NCBI GenBank assembly: GCA_040753875.1
Contig: JBFMDV010000036.1
Location: 52,283 to 116,282, forward strand
DNA: 64,000 nucleotides
Origin: Candidatus Zixiibacteriota bacterium
Lineage (GTDB): Bacteria; Zixibacteria; MSB-5A5; GN15; FEB-12
Direction: 5' to 3'
The notes beneath the pieces are model-generated. The model was not told where the DNA came from, did not search any database, and worked only from the letters and a program-made list of their open reading frames with translations. Positions 52,705 to 61,998 of the stretch are shown in pieces; position 1 is the first letter of the stretch; every line of letters begins with the position of its first letter. Both the position numbers and the translations under genes were made by a program.

Positions 52705-54042
52705 CTATGTCCCAACCGTCTCGGGCTGTCGTCCAGAAGGCGATGAAACAGTTTCCTGCAGCTTGGTCAGTTGTTTCTTCAGGCGGTTTTCCAGATCGAT
52801 AATGTGCGTCTCGGCATGATAGACGGTGGTTTCAAAACTGGCCAGATTCTGAAGCTCTTCCATCACCGCGCTGATCGTATTCACGCCGCCGGTTATCACG
52901 TGCATCGCCATCGCCAGTGAGCCGTCGACATCCCGCACCTGCCCGCTTTTGATAGCATACTCGACGAGCTGGGCGCGACCGAGAATGGTGGCCGTCGCGT
53001 TGTTCATATAATGGTTGATCGTCGCCGTGATGGTCTTGACCGATTCCAGCGCCAGTTTCTTCATCTGGTCCTTGGCGATCTGCTGCTGCATGCGTCGGTT
53101 TTCGCACAGCAGATTCTCGACCGTCATGTACTGCTGGAACAACAGTCGATTTGCCTCAGCGAGCAGGTCATCGACTGTCCCGACTTCCATTTCCAAATAC
53201 CGTGCTTCCTCGACCGTCCGCGAGAACAACTGCTGCTCGATCTGGGTGAGTTGTTCCTGAGTAAGACAGAGGTTGTCTCGCAGCGTTTGCCGCGACGTGA
53301 TGGTCTCTACGGGATCTTTGCAGATTCTCTCCACGATGGCGAACCGCGAGATCTGGTTCCCCAGCGACACGATCTGGTCCAAGGCGTGTTCCTGTCCCTG
53401 TTCGTGCGGTGGAAACAGCGCATGATGGTGCCCTACTGCTTCGCAGACAGGCTGTGGTATTCGCCACTGCTCCAGAAGAAATTGCGCCACGCGCGCGTGA
53501 TTGGTCCCGAACTGCTCATCCTCCCACTCGGAAAGTGAACCCTCTTTCTGCGCCCGCTTCCAGACCTCTCGATATTTGTCCGCAAATGCGCTTTCAAGGA
53601 TCAAAATACCGAGGTCATGCAGCAGGCCGGCAACGAAAGCTTCTTCAGGATGGGGGTATTTCGAGGTCTCGGCTATCAGCCGCGCCGCGATGGCCACTTC
53701 GAGCGAGTGGCGCCAGAAGCGGATCCGATCGATCGATGTTTTCCATTGGTCGCTGATCTTGTATACCGAGGTCGACAGGGCGAGCGCCGTGACGGTGCGG
53801 GTCCCGAGTGTCACCACTGCCTGTGTCATGGTCCCCACAACCCGGCCAACGCCGTAGAACGGAGAGTTGACGATTCGAAGCACCTTGGCGGTCAGTGCCG
53901 GGTCCTTCATCAGGACATTGGCCAGCTCCTTGGCTGAGGCTTTCTCGTCGCGGGCCACCCGGAGCACTTCCGAAAGCGTCTGTGGCAGCGACAACAGGTC
54001 CTTGTGCTCGGCGAGGATCTTGGTGATAACGTCGTTTTTCAT
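52705..54042 (-). CDS. HDOD-domain protein with a DHp-like C-terminus
   Basis: The 445-aa protein has an HDOD domain in its N-terminal half (LPQTLSEVLRVARDEKASAK, LTAKVLRIVNSPFYGVGRVV, AFVAGLLHDLGILILESAF). HDOD domains relate to HD phosphohydrolases but usually lack activity and act in signalling. Near residue 330 it reads TITATINHYMNNATATILGR, then AQLVEYAIKSG, close to the His-bearing dimerisation helix of sensor kinases (NHxxNNxLxxIxGxxQL). No kinase ATP-binding domain follows. So it may be a receiver of phosphate or only a structural remnant. Confidence 0.82.
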   Translation of the reverse strand: MKNDVITKILAEHKDLLSLPQTLSEVLRVARDEKASAKELANVLMKDPALTAKVLRIVNSPFYGVGRVVGTMTQAVVTLGTRTVTALALSTSVYKISDQWKTSIDRIRFWRHSLEVAIAARLIAETSKYPHPEEAFVAGLLHDLGILILESAFADKYREVWKRAQKEGSLSEWEDEQFGTNHARVAQFLLEQWRIPQPVCEAVGHHHALFPPHEQGQEHALDQIVSLGNQISRFAIVERICKDPVETITSRQTLRDNLCLTQEQLTQIEQQLFSRTVEEARYLEMEVGTVDDLLAEANRLLFQQYMTVENLLCENRRMQQQIAKDQMKKLALESVKTITATINHYMNNATATILGRAQLVEYAIKSGQVRDVDGSLAMAMHVITGGVNTISAVMEELQNLASFETTVYHAETHIIDLENRLKKQLTKLQETVSSPSGRQPETVGT

Positions 54043-54118
54043 AGTCGAGCCCAGTCATCCAATATATCGGACGAATGTCGACTTCTTTGAGCGGCGAAAC
54101 GGTGGGAGTCAGGGTGTA

Positions 54119-55339
54119 TTATTGGCCGAGCCGGGCCATGAGACGATTGACGCGACGGTCAAGCTGATCGAGGTGATGTTTCCCATATGGGCACGCCCGT
54201 TGTGCGGCCCGTGCGTAGTGGAGCGCCTGCGTAAGGTCGGGCCGAACGTGCTCGAAATACTTGGCAAGTTCAAGGTTCGCCCAGTATGCTTCGCGACCCT
54301 CACGAACCGCAAGTCGCTCCCAGATATCGACCGCTTCCGGCCAACAGCCACTCCGCTTGAATGCATGTGAATGATACAACTGAATATCGGTCGGTAACCC
54401 GTCATTGGAGGATACTTCGAGCTTCATGCCGATCTCGATAACCTTGTCCAGCCGGCGACGCCGACCGTAGACACGGGCAAGCGAGTGCATATCGTCGACC
54501 TCAACCAGACGCTCCCCTTCGCTTTGAAACACATCATCGAGCAAGTGAGCCAGGAAGTACAGACTGACGATATCAAGGCGATTGTGCTCGAGTACTTTGG
54601 GCAGTAACGCCAACGACTCCTCGGCCAGCCATGAAAAATAAACCGATGGGATCAGATAGCCGGGAATATCGTCGGGGCGATAGAAATCGAAAATCTCCCG
54701 CTCGATATTCACCAGCGAACAATCCCGCAATCGACGTTTGAACAATCGCCGCGTGCCGTGCAGGAGATCGAGATGGCGGAGCTGCGGAACTGTCCGCGCA
54801 ACTCTATTGATGACAACCCGGTCGTTCAATAGCGGCAGGTCAAACGCCGCCCCGTTGTAACTGACCAGGGTCTTGTCGGGAGCAAACTCGTTCATGAGAA
54901 CTTCGAGCATGCCGGCTTCATCGGGGTAATCAGGGATCAGGTACTGTCGTATTTCAAACCCCTCGGGCGTCGATGAACCGAAACCGACCAGAAACGGTAC
55001 TGCCCCGGTTCCGCCCAAGCCGGTCGTCTCGGTGTCAACAAAGAGCATGGTGCCGGAGTCGACCATCCCCTCGGTTTCATCGGCGCTGAACGATGACATC
55101 GCCATGAGGGGAGCACCGGCAAGATCGCCGAGCGTCACTCGCCCATGACAGTAATGATCGGGATAGGTTGTTTTGACGGAGCAGAACGTCCCGGCTCCGG
55201 TTGATACCAACTCGGCACCGAGACTTTCGGCCAGCTTTTCATAGCGCGATGACACCGATGGTTTCCGCGCTGGTATCGGGGAGGTCACAAGGTGACGCTT
55301 GAGGGCATCCAGTCGGGAGCCGAGTTCACGGTCGGCCAT
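54119..55339 (-). CDS. YprB-type RNase H-like exonuclease with TPR-like tail
   Basis: The 406-aa protein has a DEDD-type ribonuclease H-like fold: MLFVDTETTGLGGTGAVPFL near residue 87, where D and E are the first catalytic pair; LVSYNGAAFDLPLLNDRVVI near 150; and LEHNRLDIVSLYFLAHLLDD near 248, with the last Asp. It matches the YprB exonuclease group. The C-terminal 130 residues (DIQLYHSHAFKRSGCWPEAV...ALHYARAAQRACPYGKHHLD) look like tetratricopeptide repeats. It overlaps the HEAT gene by 14 nt. Confidence 0.87.
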   Translation of the reverse strand: MADRELGSRLDALKRHLVTSPIPARKPSVSSRYEKLAESLGAELVSTGAGTFCSVKTTYPDHYCHGRVTLGDLAGAPLMAMSSFSADETEGMVDSGTMLFVDTETTGLGGTGAVPFLVGFGSSTPEGFEIRQYLIPDYPDEAGMLEVLMNEFAPDKTLVSYNGAAFDLPLLNDRVVINRVARTVPQLRHLDLLHGTRRLFKRRLRDCSLVNIEREIFDFYRPDDIPGYLIPSVYFSWLAEESLALLPKVLEHNRLDIVSLYFLAHLLDDVFQSEGERLVEVDDMHSLARVYGRRRRLDKVIEIGMKLEVSSNDGLPTDIQLYHSHAFKRSGCWPEAVDIWERLAVREGREAYWANLELAKYFEHVRPDLTQALHYARAAQRACPYGKHHLDQLDRRVNRLMARLGQ

Positions 55340-56264
55340 GGGAACGATTCGCGATGGCAGATTCGATTTTCAGTCGGACAAGCCGGTCAGATTCGAGCAT
55401 GAAGTACGTTTCCTGATAACCGCAGCGGTCCGATGGGTCCGCCTGGAGTAATCCCAGTGCGGCGTGGGCGCGTCGGCTGGGATCCTTTGCTTGTGTCTGG
55501 TACAACAGCGCCTCCTGGGCAGGTTCGGTGCCGAGCTTACCGAGCAGTTCGCAGCCGAGATTACCGGCCTGTGGATTCGGGGATTCCAACGAATCCACGA
55601 CCGCCTGCACTACAGTAGCGGTATCGAGGGAGCACAGGGCGGCAGCGGCCGAAAGGCGCGCTCCGTAGAAATCATCACCCAGCATATGAACCAACATATG
55701 TATCGCACCGTTCATGCGCAATTGCCCACAGGCAACCGCAGCGGACTTGCGGACCAGCCCGATCGAGTCCGAAAGCCTCTGCACGACCACATCCTCTGCA
55801 CGACTGTCTTTTATTTTCCCAAGCGCACCCAGAGCCTGTTCGCGGACCTGCCACCGCTTATGGGCGGTGATATCGTTAAGAGCCGGCACCGCGGCGGAGT
55901 CGAGGACCTCCCCCAGCCCCATACAGGCCCGTTCGACCGCCAGACCATCCGCCTGTTTCAGCGCCGTCACCAGGAAAGGCGTGGCGGGCTTCCCCATTTT
56001 CTTGACTATCTGCATGAGCGTCACACGATCACGAGCCGATTTCGTATTCAGCTTAGCCACCAGCACTGGCATTGCCTCAGCACCCATGGCGGCCAGGGAG
56101 TCGATTGCGGGCTGCACCATTTCGCGGAATTTGACCTCGCCCGATGACGCGATCAAAAACAGCGAGTCCACCCGGTTCTGGGGTGGCCGTTGCGCCGCCG
56201 CGGGCAGCGAAAGCACTACATGAAATATCACCACAAGAGAGGCGGCACCAATCACTTTCTTCAT
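55326..56264 (-). CDS. Secreted HEAT-repeat protein
   Basis: The 312-aa protein has a signal peptide (VIGAASLVVIFHVVLSLPAAAQ) and HEAT-type repeats through most of its length: ALKQADGLAVERACMGLGEV, ALNDITAHKRWQVREQALGA and RLSDSIGLVRKSAAVACGQL are each about 30-residue two-helix units. Such proteins act as scaffolds; no enzyme motif is visible. It is separated by 3 nt from the GND-repeat gene and overlaps the exonuclease gene, so all three likely share a transcript. Confidence 0.87.
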   Translation of the reverse strand: MKKVIGAASLVVIFHVVLSLPAAAQRPPQNRVDSLFLIASSGEVKFREMVQPAIDSLAAMGAEAMPVLVAKLNTKSARDRVTLMQIVKKMGKPATPFLVTALKQADGLAVERACMGLGEVLDSAAVPALNDITAHKRWQVREQALGALGKIKDSRAEDVVVQRLSDSIGLVRKSAAVACGQLRMNGAIHMLVHMLGDDFYGARLSAAAALCSLDTATVVQAVVDSLESPNPQAGNLGCELLGKLGTEPAQEALLYQTQAKDPSRRAHAALGLLQADPSDRCGYQETYFMLESDRLVRLKIESAIANRSHGRP

Positions 56265-56267
56265 CGC

Positions 56268-58211
56268 CTATGGCCTCGTCGCCAATGTATCCTTTGGCGT
56301 CTCTTCGATATCCATGCCGCCCCCCCATTTCGATGCTGTTTTCCAGAAGGCGTTGTTCCGACCATGTCCGTTGTACTGGTCGGCGCCGCCGAGATCAATG
56401 AGGAGGCCGATCGAGCCGAAGTCGCGGCGGCTATCACCAAATCCCTGGGTATTGACGGTGTCTTTGACGAGATACCGGTCCTCCCCCTCATTGTCTATCT
56501 GGATTCCCACGCCATTGGCCGAACCGGCTCCTTGCGACAAGTCGTACGCCGTATAGGTGTCGTTACCGTGACGGTCGAGAATCAGCCCGCAGGAATAATC
56601 GTGCCCGCAGCCATGCATCAGCCGTTTGCCGAAATAGACGTCGTTCCCGTAATCATCGATCAGCGCGCCAAGCGTCATGTGCGTGGCCGCACCCTGTGCG
56701 TATTGGAACGATTGATAACTGTCATTGCCCGATGAGTCGTACAGGATGCCCAGCGACCACCAGTAGCTGGCTCCCTGGGCAAAGATATCCGAGTAATAGG
56801 TGTCGGACCCCTTCAAATCGACAATCGCGCCGATCCCGCCGGAGAGTGTGGGGCGAATTCCGTAGCCGAATCCCTGCGACAGCGACAGGTAATGATCGCG
56901 GAATCTGAGATTATCTTTGTATTTGCCGCCGGCGTAGTAAGAATCGGACCCATCCAGCTCATAGATCGCACCCAGCCCCTGTACGAAACCGAACCCCTGC
57001 GAATACACTGCGGCGTTATAGATGTCCCGGCCGGACTCATCAATAAGCAGACCCAACCCGAATGTCCCGGCCCCCTGCACGTGCGTATCGCCGTCGTACC
57101 GATCATTGCCGCCGGCATCATACAGAAGTCCAAACCCATAATAGCCGGACCCGAGACCGAACGACCTGGCGCTGTACTGGTCGTCACCGCCGAAATCAAG
57201 CAACAGCCCGACCGAGAAACAACCGGAGCCAAGCGTGTAATCGGTCTTCGCGATATAGCGGTCGTTACCGCTCAGATCCACGATGATAACACCGTGCGGA
57301 TGGGCCGGATCGTAGGTGAGTTCGTAGCTGTCGTTACCACCAAGATCGAGAATGAACTGAAAATCCCCTTTGTAGATATCATCACCCGCCCCTCCTACGG
57401 CCCAACCCTTTTGCTTGCCCAGATACAGGTCGGTCTTGACTTCAGTTGGAATGAAGCCGCTCGGCTTCACCATCCGCTCAGCCGCCCCTTTGGAGCTGTC
57501 GAGATATGAACGAAGCTCGGTCAACTGAAGTAAAAGCTCACGCAGGCAGTCGATACCGGCGGCCACGATCGGATCCTTGTCGATACGGGGACCGAACACC
57601 GCAAAGCTGTCGGTGTATTGCTCCTGAGCCTTCTCGATTGAGTCCAATTGCTCCGCCGACATGAACTCCTCCCTTTCATCCATGGTGACCAAGCTCTTGA
57701 ATTCATTGCGCAGAAAACTCTTCTGCCTGGCCGTCAGCAGCGCCAAAGACATCTCAGTCGATCGCGGGAATATGACATCGAGATATGTCGCCGCTTGCGT
57801 GAGAAGCTGGTTGAGGTACAAGTTGGTATAGTAGAGCGTATACTTTCGCTGGACTTCCGAGCCATCCGCCCGATACGGTTTGGAACGGCCACTCTGGTAT
57901 TCCCCGGCCATGTCGCGGAACAGAATTCCTGCCGCGATCTCCGGCTGCCCCTTGGCGTACGCCCCGCGAAACGTTCCGGCATGATCGATCATGTCGAGCG
58001 GACGCTGCATCAGGTCGGCAACTACCCGCAACCGCAGCGAATCCGGTTCGGTATAGTCCTTTCGGAACGAGATGTCATCAGGCCTCAGGTTGAGGTAGTC
58101 CGTCAGGCAAGCGATCCCAAACCGCTCAGGACTAACTGAAGCCGAGTCCAAGGCAAGAGCAGGCCCTGCCGACAGCAGTAACGCGATATTTATGATCAGA
58201 AATTGTTTCAT
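56268..58211 (-). CDS. Secreted protein with about a dozen GND-type repeats
   Basis: The 647-aa protein has a signal peptide (FLIINIALLLSAGPALA), a helical N-terminal half, and from about residue 280 to 620 a string of imperfect units of the form G-x-G-L-L-x-D-x-G-G-N-D-x-Y-x(8)-Q-G-x-G-x. Examples are FGLLYDAGGNDRYDGD, LGILYDSSGNDSYQSF and LGALIDDYGNDVYFGK. The Asp/Asn-rich turns could bind calcium as in RTX-type beta-rolls, but the period (about 26-30) is longer. I cannot name the family; a beta-solenoid is my best guess. It leads a unit with HEAT and exonuclease genes. Confidence 0.75.
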   Translation of the reverse strand: MKQFLIINIALLLSAGPALALDSASVSPERFGIACLTDYLNLRPDDISFRKDYTEPDSLRLRVVADLMQRPLDMIDHAGTFRGAYAKGQPEIAAGILFRDMAGEYQSGRSKPYRADGSEVQRKYTLYYTNLYLNQLLTQAATYLDVIFPRSTEMSLALLTARQKSFLRNEFKSLVTMDEREEFMSAEQLDSIEKAQEQYTDSFAVFGPRIDKDPIVAAGIDCLRELLLQLTELRSYLDSSKGAAERMVKPSGFIPTEVKTDLYLGKQKGWAVGGAGDDIYKGDFQFILDLGGNDSYELTYDPAHPHGVIIVDLSGNDRYIAKTDYTLGSGCFSVGLLLDFGGDDQYSARSFGLGSGYYGFGLLYDAGGNDRYDGDTHVQGAGTFGLGLLIDESGRDIYNAAVYSQGFGFVQGLGAIYELDGSDSYYAGGKYKDNLRFRDHYLSLSQGFGYGIRPTLSGGIGAIVDLKGSDTYYSDIFAQGASYWWSLGILYDSSGNDSYQSFQYAQGAATHMTLGALIDDYGNDVYFGKRLMHGCGHDYSCGLILDRHGNDTYTAYDLSQGAGSANGVGIQIDNEGEDRYLVKDTVNTQGFGDSRRDFGSIGLLIDLGGADQYNGHGRNNAFWKTASKWGGGMDIEETPKDTLATRP

Positions 58212-58273
58212 GGGCCGACTCAGTATAGATATCGGCGGGAAAAGGGGTCAACAACAATGAAAATGAGGCTATT

Positions 58274-58687
58274 CTACCTGCCTGAGACCGTCTCGTAGCC
58301 GGCCGCTTTCCAGGCGTTGATTCCCCCCTCGACATTAAACACCCGCGTATAGCCGACCGATCTCAGATACCCGGCCGCAATAGCGCTTCGGCGGCCACTG
58401 CGACAGAATGTATATATCTCCGCGTTCTTGTCGGCAGGCAGAAGATCCAGCGAAGCACCAAGACTATCGAACGGAATCCGCTCGTCGGCGAATTGCAATC
58501 TCTCGGTCAGGAACTCCGGTTCAGTCCGGACATCAAGCAGATAGATTTCATGGTCAGAGTTCGCCTTCTGATGGAGTTGCTCGACTGTTACGTGCGGCAC
58601 GGAGGATTTGTCGCTTGACATGGAGCAGCCGGAAAGGAATTGCGATACTATAAAGAGGGCACCGATCGCGTGCGCGATCGCGCGCAC
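58274..58687 (-). CDS. Rhodanese-like lipoprotein
   Basis: The 137-aa protein starts at a GTG that overlaps the previous gene's TAG (TAGTG), with GAGGAG about 11 nt before. It has a lipobox (FLSGCSMSS) and a rhodanese domain: EIYLLDVRTEPEFLTERLQF and YTFCRSGRRSAIAAGYLRSV, with the active Cys in CRSGRRS. Rhodaneses carry sulfane sulfur; here it would be on the periplasmic side of a membrane. The upstream ATG at 58732 would put the lipobox deep inside, so I prefer the GTG. Confidence 0.82.
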   Translation of the reverse strand: MRAIAHAIGALFIVSQFLSGCSMSSDKSSVPHVTVEQLHQKANSDHEIYLLDVRTEPEFLTERLQFADERIPFDSLGASLDLLPADKNAEIYTFCRSGRRSAIAAGYLRSVGYTRVFNVEGGINAWKAAGYETVSGR

Positions 58688-59163
58688 TACTGCCTGGGCT
58701 CCTCGACAGTCTTGAAACTGTAGATCTTCCACTTGTCGTTCACCTTGTGCAGTCCGAAAAACGTGCGGTACCCCTTGGACGCTTCCTTGTCGACAAACGT
58801 GACCTCGACCGTCGCGGCATCGGGCGAAACCTGCGCCTCATTCACTATTCGCTGATATGAAAACCACCGCCGCTTGGTCAGGCCGTTGTCGGTCAGGTCG
58901 TCAAGCACGTCCTTTGGATTGCGGAACACCCGCGGGCTGTCGGTTTGGAACGCATAGTCCTGATCGATATTTTTCATGAGGGATGCTAAGTCCAGAAGAT
59001 GCGCCAAGGTCGCCTGGTCGTTCTTCTCCATGGCGCCGAAGAACGATATCACCACCTGGCGCGGGTCACCTTCGGTGGGGTCACTGCCGGTGCAGCCGGC
59101 GATCAGGCCGATACCTATCACGAGATACAGGCCAAGGTGTCGTGAGGTTCGCATCGCCGTCAT
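58687..59163 (-). CDS. Lipoprotein with NTF2-like/DUF4878-type domain
   Basis: The 158-aa protein has a lipoprotein signal peptide (YLVIGIGLIAGCTGSD, Cys as first mature residue). The rest, PRQVVISFFGAMEKNDQATL then LDLASLMKNID, and at the end GYRTFFGLHKVNDKWKIYSF, resembles DUF4878/NTF2-like lipoproteins with a cone-shaped ligand pocket. No ligand is known. It follows the PorV-like gene after 1 nt and overlaps the rhodanese gene, so the three are one operon. Confidence 0.77.
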   Translation of the reverse strand: MTAMRTSRHLGLYLVIGIGLIAGCTGSDPTEGDPRQVVISFFGAMEKNDQATLAHLLDLASLMKNIDQDYAFQTDSPRVFRNPKDVLDDLTDNGLTKRRWFSYQRIVNEAQVSPDAATVEVTFVDKEASKGYRTFFGLHKVNDKWKIYSFKTVEEPRQ

Positions 59164-59164
59164 G

Positions 59165-60121
59165 TCAGAGCCCTCCTGTCAAGGTAATACGATGGCTCTC
59201 TCCCAGATCGGCGGCCGGTGTGTAAGCGTAGGATATCTGCATCCTCTTGACATCGAACCCGACACCCAGCGAAAGCCCCGCCCAATTGTCATCGGAATTC
59301 TGCGCCCGATAGTTGGTCCCGAAACTGTTGTAACCAAGCCTCAGGTAGATCGGCTTCAGCCGTAGATACTCTGCCCCTATCGCGACAGCCGGGTCGTTGT
59401 CGACCGGCACCAGCACATCACCGCTGAAAATGGTATTCAGACCGCGCGGTTTGGCCGCGCCGCCTGCCCGGAACATCATCGGAAGTTTGTCTTTGTCATC
59501 GCCCAGTCCGGACAACTGAACACCCAGATTCTGTATCATCACTCCGGCGCTATAGCGCCCGCGATTGGCCGTCCATTTGGCACCCAGGTCAACTGCCACA
59601 CCGGTAGCCGAGAAGCTCTGGACTTTTTCGTAGATGAGTTTGGCCGTGGCGCCGAACGCGTAGGCTTCACGATATTTCATGGCCAACGTCCCAGCCAGCA
59701 CCAAGTCACCACCGCTGAATGTTCCGGTGACATCACCCGCCAGATTCGTCTGAGTAAAATCTCCGTAATTGAGGTAATTGAGATGCAGAGCCATAAACTT
59801 CGACCCGCTCATCGGATGAACCAGGCCCACAACACCCGACTGCATATCGACGAAGTAGTTGTGGTATTCGAGCATATACCGATTGGTCAACACCGAGGTT
59901 ATGCCGGCAGGATTGTAATATACCGAGGCCTCATCATCGGCCAGCCCGGTAAACGCACCCCCCATGCCGATCGCACGGGCGCCCACGTTTATTTTCAGGA
60001 ACGGGAACGAACTGGTCCCCACGTTGGCGTTGGCACCCGTTGCCGGTCCGCAAGCCACCGCGACCATCAGGATAACTACAACAACACTATACCACGCGGG
60101 AAGCCGACTGCTGATATTCAT
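59165..60121 (-). CDS. PorV/PorQ-family outer-membrane protein
   Basis: The 318-aa protein has a signal peptide (VVVVILMVAVACGPATGANA) and the PorV/UPF0164 start FLKINVGARAIGMGGAFTGL then ADDEASVYYNPAGIT. The rest is beta-barrel-like with alternating residues and ends in YAYTPAADLGESHRITLTGG. PorV-type proteins sit in the outer membrane; in Bacteroidetes they serve type IX secretion and other roles. No C-terminal sorting or T9SS component is visible here. The ATG at 60121, with GGCGG ahead, starts just before the signal peptide. Confidence 0.85.
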   Translation of the reverse strand: MNISSRLPAWYSVVVVILMVAVACGPATGANANVGTSSFPFLKINVGARAIGMGGAFTGLADDEASVYYNPAGITSVLTNRYMLEYHNYFVDMQSGVVGLVHPMSGSKFMALHLNYLNYGDFTQTNLAGDVTGTFSGGDLVLAGTLAMKYREAYAFGATAKLIYEKVQSFSATGVAVDLGAKWTANRGRYSAGVMIQNLGVQLSGLGDDKDKLPMMFRAGGAAKPRGLNTIFSGDVLVPVDNDPAVAIGAEYLRLKPIYLRLGYNSFGTNYRAQNSDDNWAGLSLGVGFDVKRMQISYAYTPAADLGESHRITLTGGL

Positions 60122-60190
60122 AGATCCGCCTTTTTTTCGAGTATAGCTGGAGCGGTTTGGACTGTCAACGTTTATCAGTTTCACAGCGGC

Positions 60191-60676
60191 CTACCACGAC
60201 TTGGTTGTCTTGTTCAGAACGGCCTCGACCAGCCGCTTTCCAGCCAGCTTCTGGCCATCCTCTTCGGTTTGGGTGGCAGCCTCATACGGCCCCTCCTGTG
60301 TGAACTGCTCTTTCCACATATCCGTCTGGTCCTTGGGATTCTGCAACGCTACATCGAAGCTCATGATCACTTTGTATTGCTGAACGATATCGGACGTATC
60401 GTACACGCTGGCCACCCGCTCATAGCGAACAAGCGTTCCGGTCAGCAGCGCGTCGGCGTTGGCCGCCGAAACCACTTTGAGCGTGCCGTCGGCGATAAAG
60501 GCATCGACAACGATCTCGGTCAACCGGTCGGTGAGTCCGAACTCTGGCGTCTTGTTATCGAACGGCTGCACCGCGATCGTCTTGATATCTGATTTTCCCT
60601 TGGGGTTGAACGTGTACACGCCACAGGAAAGAAGCAACGGAAGAAAGATCATCATGGCCCGGAAGATCCGCCTCAT
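60191..60676 (-). CDS. LPS assembly lipoprotein LptE-like
   Basis: The 161-aa protein has a lipoprotein signal peptide (RIFRAMMIFLPLLLSCGVYTF, Cys lipidated) and follows the LptE/DUF4136-type pattern: SDIKTIAVQPFDNKTPEFGL, RLTEIVVDAFIADGTLKVV, and AADALLTGTLVRYERVASVYD. LptE plugs and stabilises the LptD transporter in the outer membrane. It fits with the lipid A genes at 38-47 kb, though the two are far apart. It follows hutI by 39 nt and precedes PorV by about 70 nt. Confidence 0.8.
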   Translation of the reverse strand: MRRIFRAMMIFLPLLLSCGVYTFNPKGKSDIKTIAVQPFDNKTPEFGLTDRLTEIVVDAFIADGTLKVVSAANADALLTGTLVRYERVASVYDTSDIVQQYKVIMSFDVALQNPKDQTDMWKEQFTQEGPYEAATQTEEDGQKLAGKRLVEAVLNKTTKSW

Positions 60677-60715
60677 AGTCGTTACACCCGCAACCATGCC
60701 GACTGTTCCCCCAGC

Positions 60716-61984
60716 CTATCGGGAATGCGCCACTTTTCCATTCTTAATGACACTCTTCACCAGATTCACACCATAATGATACGGCAGTTCCCGGTAATCG
60801 TCCATATCCCAGATGACCATATCCGCCGGAAGTCCTGCGGCCAGGATTCCGATCTTGCCGCCTCGACCGACCGCACAGGCCGCATTGACCGTCACCGCCG
60901 ATAGCGCTTCTGCAGCCGTCATGCGATAATGCACAGCCGCGAACGATATCATCATGGGAAGAGATTCGGAGTAGTTCGAGCCGGGATTGCAGTCAGTCGA
61001 CAACGCCACCGCCACGCCCGATTCAATCATCTTGCGTGCCGGGGCAAAGTGCCGGGCCCCCAATGAAAAGCTGGTCCCCGGAAGCAACACGGCCATGGTG
61101 CCGGAACCGGCCAGCGCATGTATACCGTTTTCTGAAACATGAATCAGATGGTCCGCGGAGATGGCCCCCAGAGAGGCAGCCAACTCGGCGCCGCCGGTGC
61201 CTTCCAGTTCATCGGCGTGAAATTTGATCCCCAGCCCCAGCGACCGTGCTGCCGACTGAATTCGCCGCGACTGCTCATTATCAAACACCCCTTCCTCACA
61301 GAACACGTCCGAAAACAGAGCCAGCTTCCGTTTCGCCACAGCCGGGAGCATCTCTTCGATAAGGAGCCGAACATACTCCTCGCGGTTCTGACGATATTCA
61401 TCGGGGAATTCGTGCGCTCCCAGAAAAGTCGGCACAATGTCGATCGGGTGCGTGTGGTTCAGTTCGGCGATCACTTCGAGCTGTCTGAGTTCGGATTCGG
61501 TGGAAAGGCCGTAGCCTGATTTCGCCTCGATGGTGGTCACTCCGTGTTCGAGAAACCGATCCAGCCGACACCTGGTTTTCTCAAGCAGCGTTTCGGCAGA
61601 GGTCTTGCGAAGATCCCGTACGGAGCGTCTGATACCGCCGCCGGCCCGGGCTATCTCCATGTACGATTTGCCCTGGAGGCGCATTTCGAATTCATCTTCG
61701 CGGGTGGTCGAGAAGACCGGATGCGTATGCGGGTCTATCAGCCCCGGCGTTACCACCGCACCGCCGGCATCGATAACGACCGCATCAGCCTGCAAGGTGA
61801 TCGACGACTTCACTGCGTTCATCGACCCCACCCCGACTATCATGCCATCACGTGCAGCGATAGCCGCGTTTGTGACTATAGCCAGATCGTTCATCGACGG
61901 GCCAATGCGAGGGGATGCTCCCTGCATCGTAATGAGCTGACCGATGTTAGTGATCAGCAGTGAAGCCGGTGACGTGGCGGACAT
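60716..61984 (-). CDS. hutI: Imidazolonepropionase
   Basis: HutI opens the imidazolone ring in histidine breakdown. The 422-aa amidohydrolase has TPGLIDPHTHPVFSTTREDE (HxH zinc site near residue 80), GVTTIEAKSGYGLSTESELR, the SADHLIHVSENGIHAL His region, and LSTDCNPGSNYSESL with the metal Asp. All fit the family. It lies 14 nt after hutU and ahead of lptE. hutH is not in the window. Length matches the usual 400-420 aa. Confidence 0.95.
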   Translation of the reverse strand: MSATSPASLLITNIGQLITMQGASPRIGPSMNDLAIVTNAAIAARDGMIVGVGSMNAVKSSITLQADAVVIDAGGAVVTPGLIDPHTHPVFSTTREDEFEMRLQGKSYMEIARAGGGIRRSVRDLRKTSAETLLEKTRCRLDRFLEHGVTTIEAKSGYGLSTESELRQLEVIAELNHTHPIDIVPTFLGAHEFPDEYRQNREEYVRLLIEEMLPAVAKRKLALFSDVFCEEGVFDNEQSRRIQSAARSLGLGIKFHADELEGTGGAELAASLGAISADHLIHVSENGIHALAGSGTMAVLLPGTSFSLGARHFAPARKMIESGVAVALSTDCNPGSNYSESLPMMISFAAVHYRMTAAEALSAVTVNAACAVGRGGKIGILAAGLPADMVIWDMDDYRELPYHYGVNLVKSVIKNGKVAHSR

Positions 61985-61998
61985 ATACAGGCTACGCC

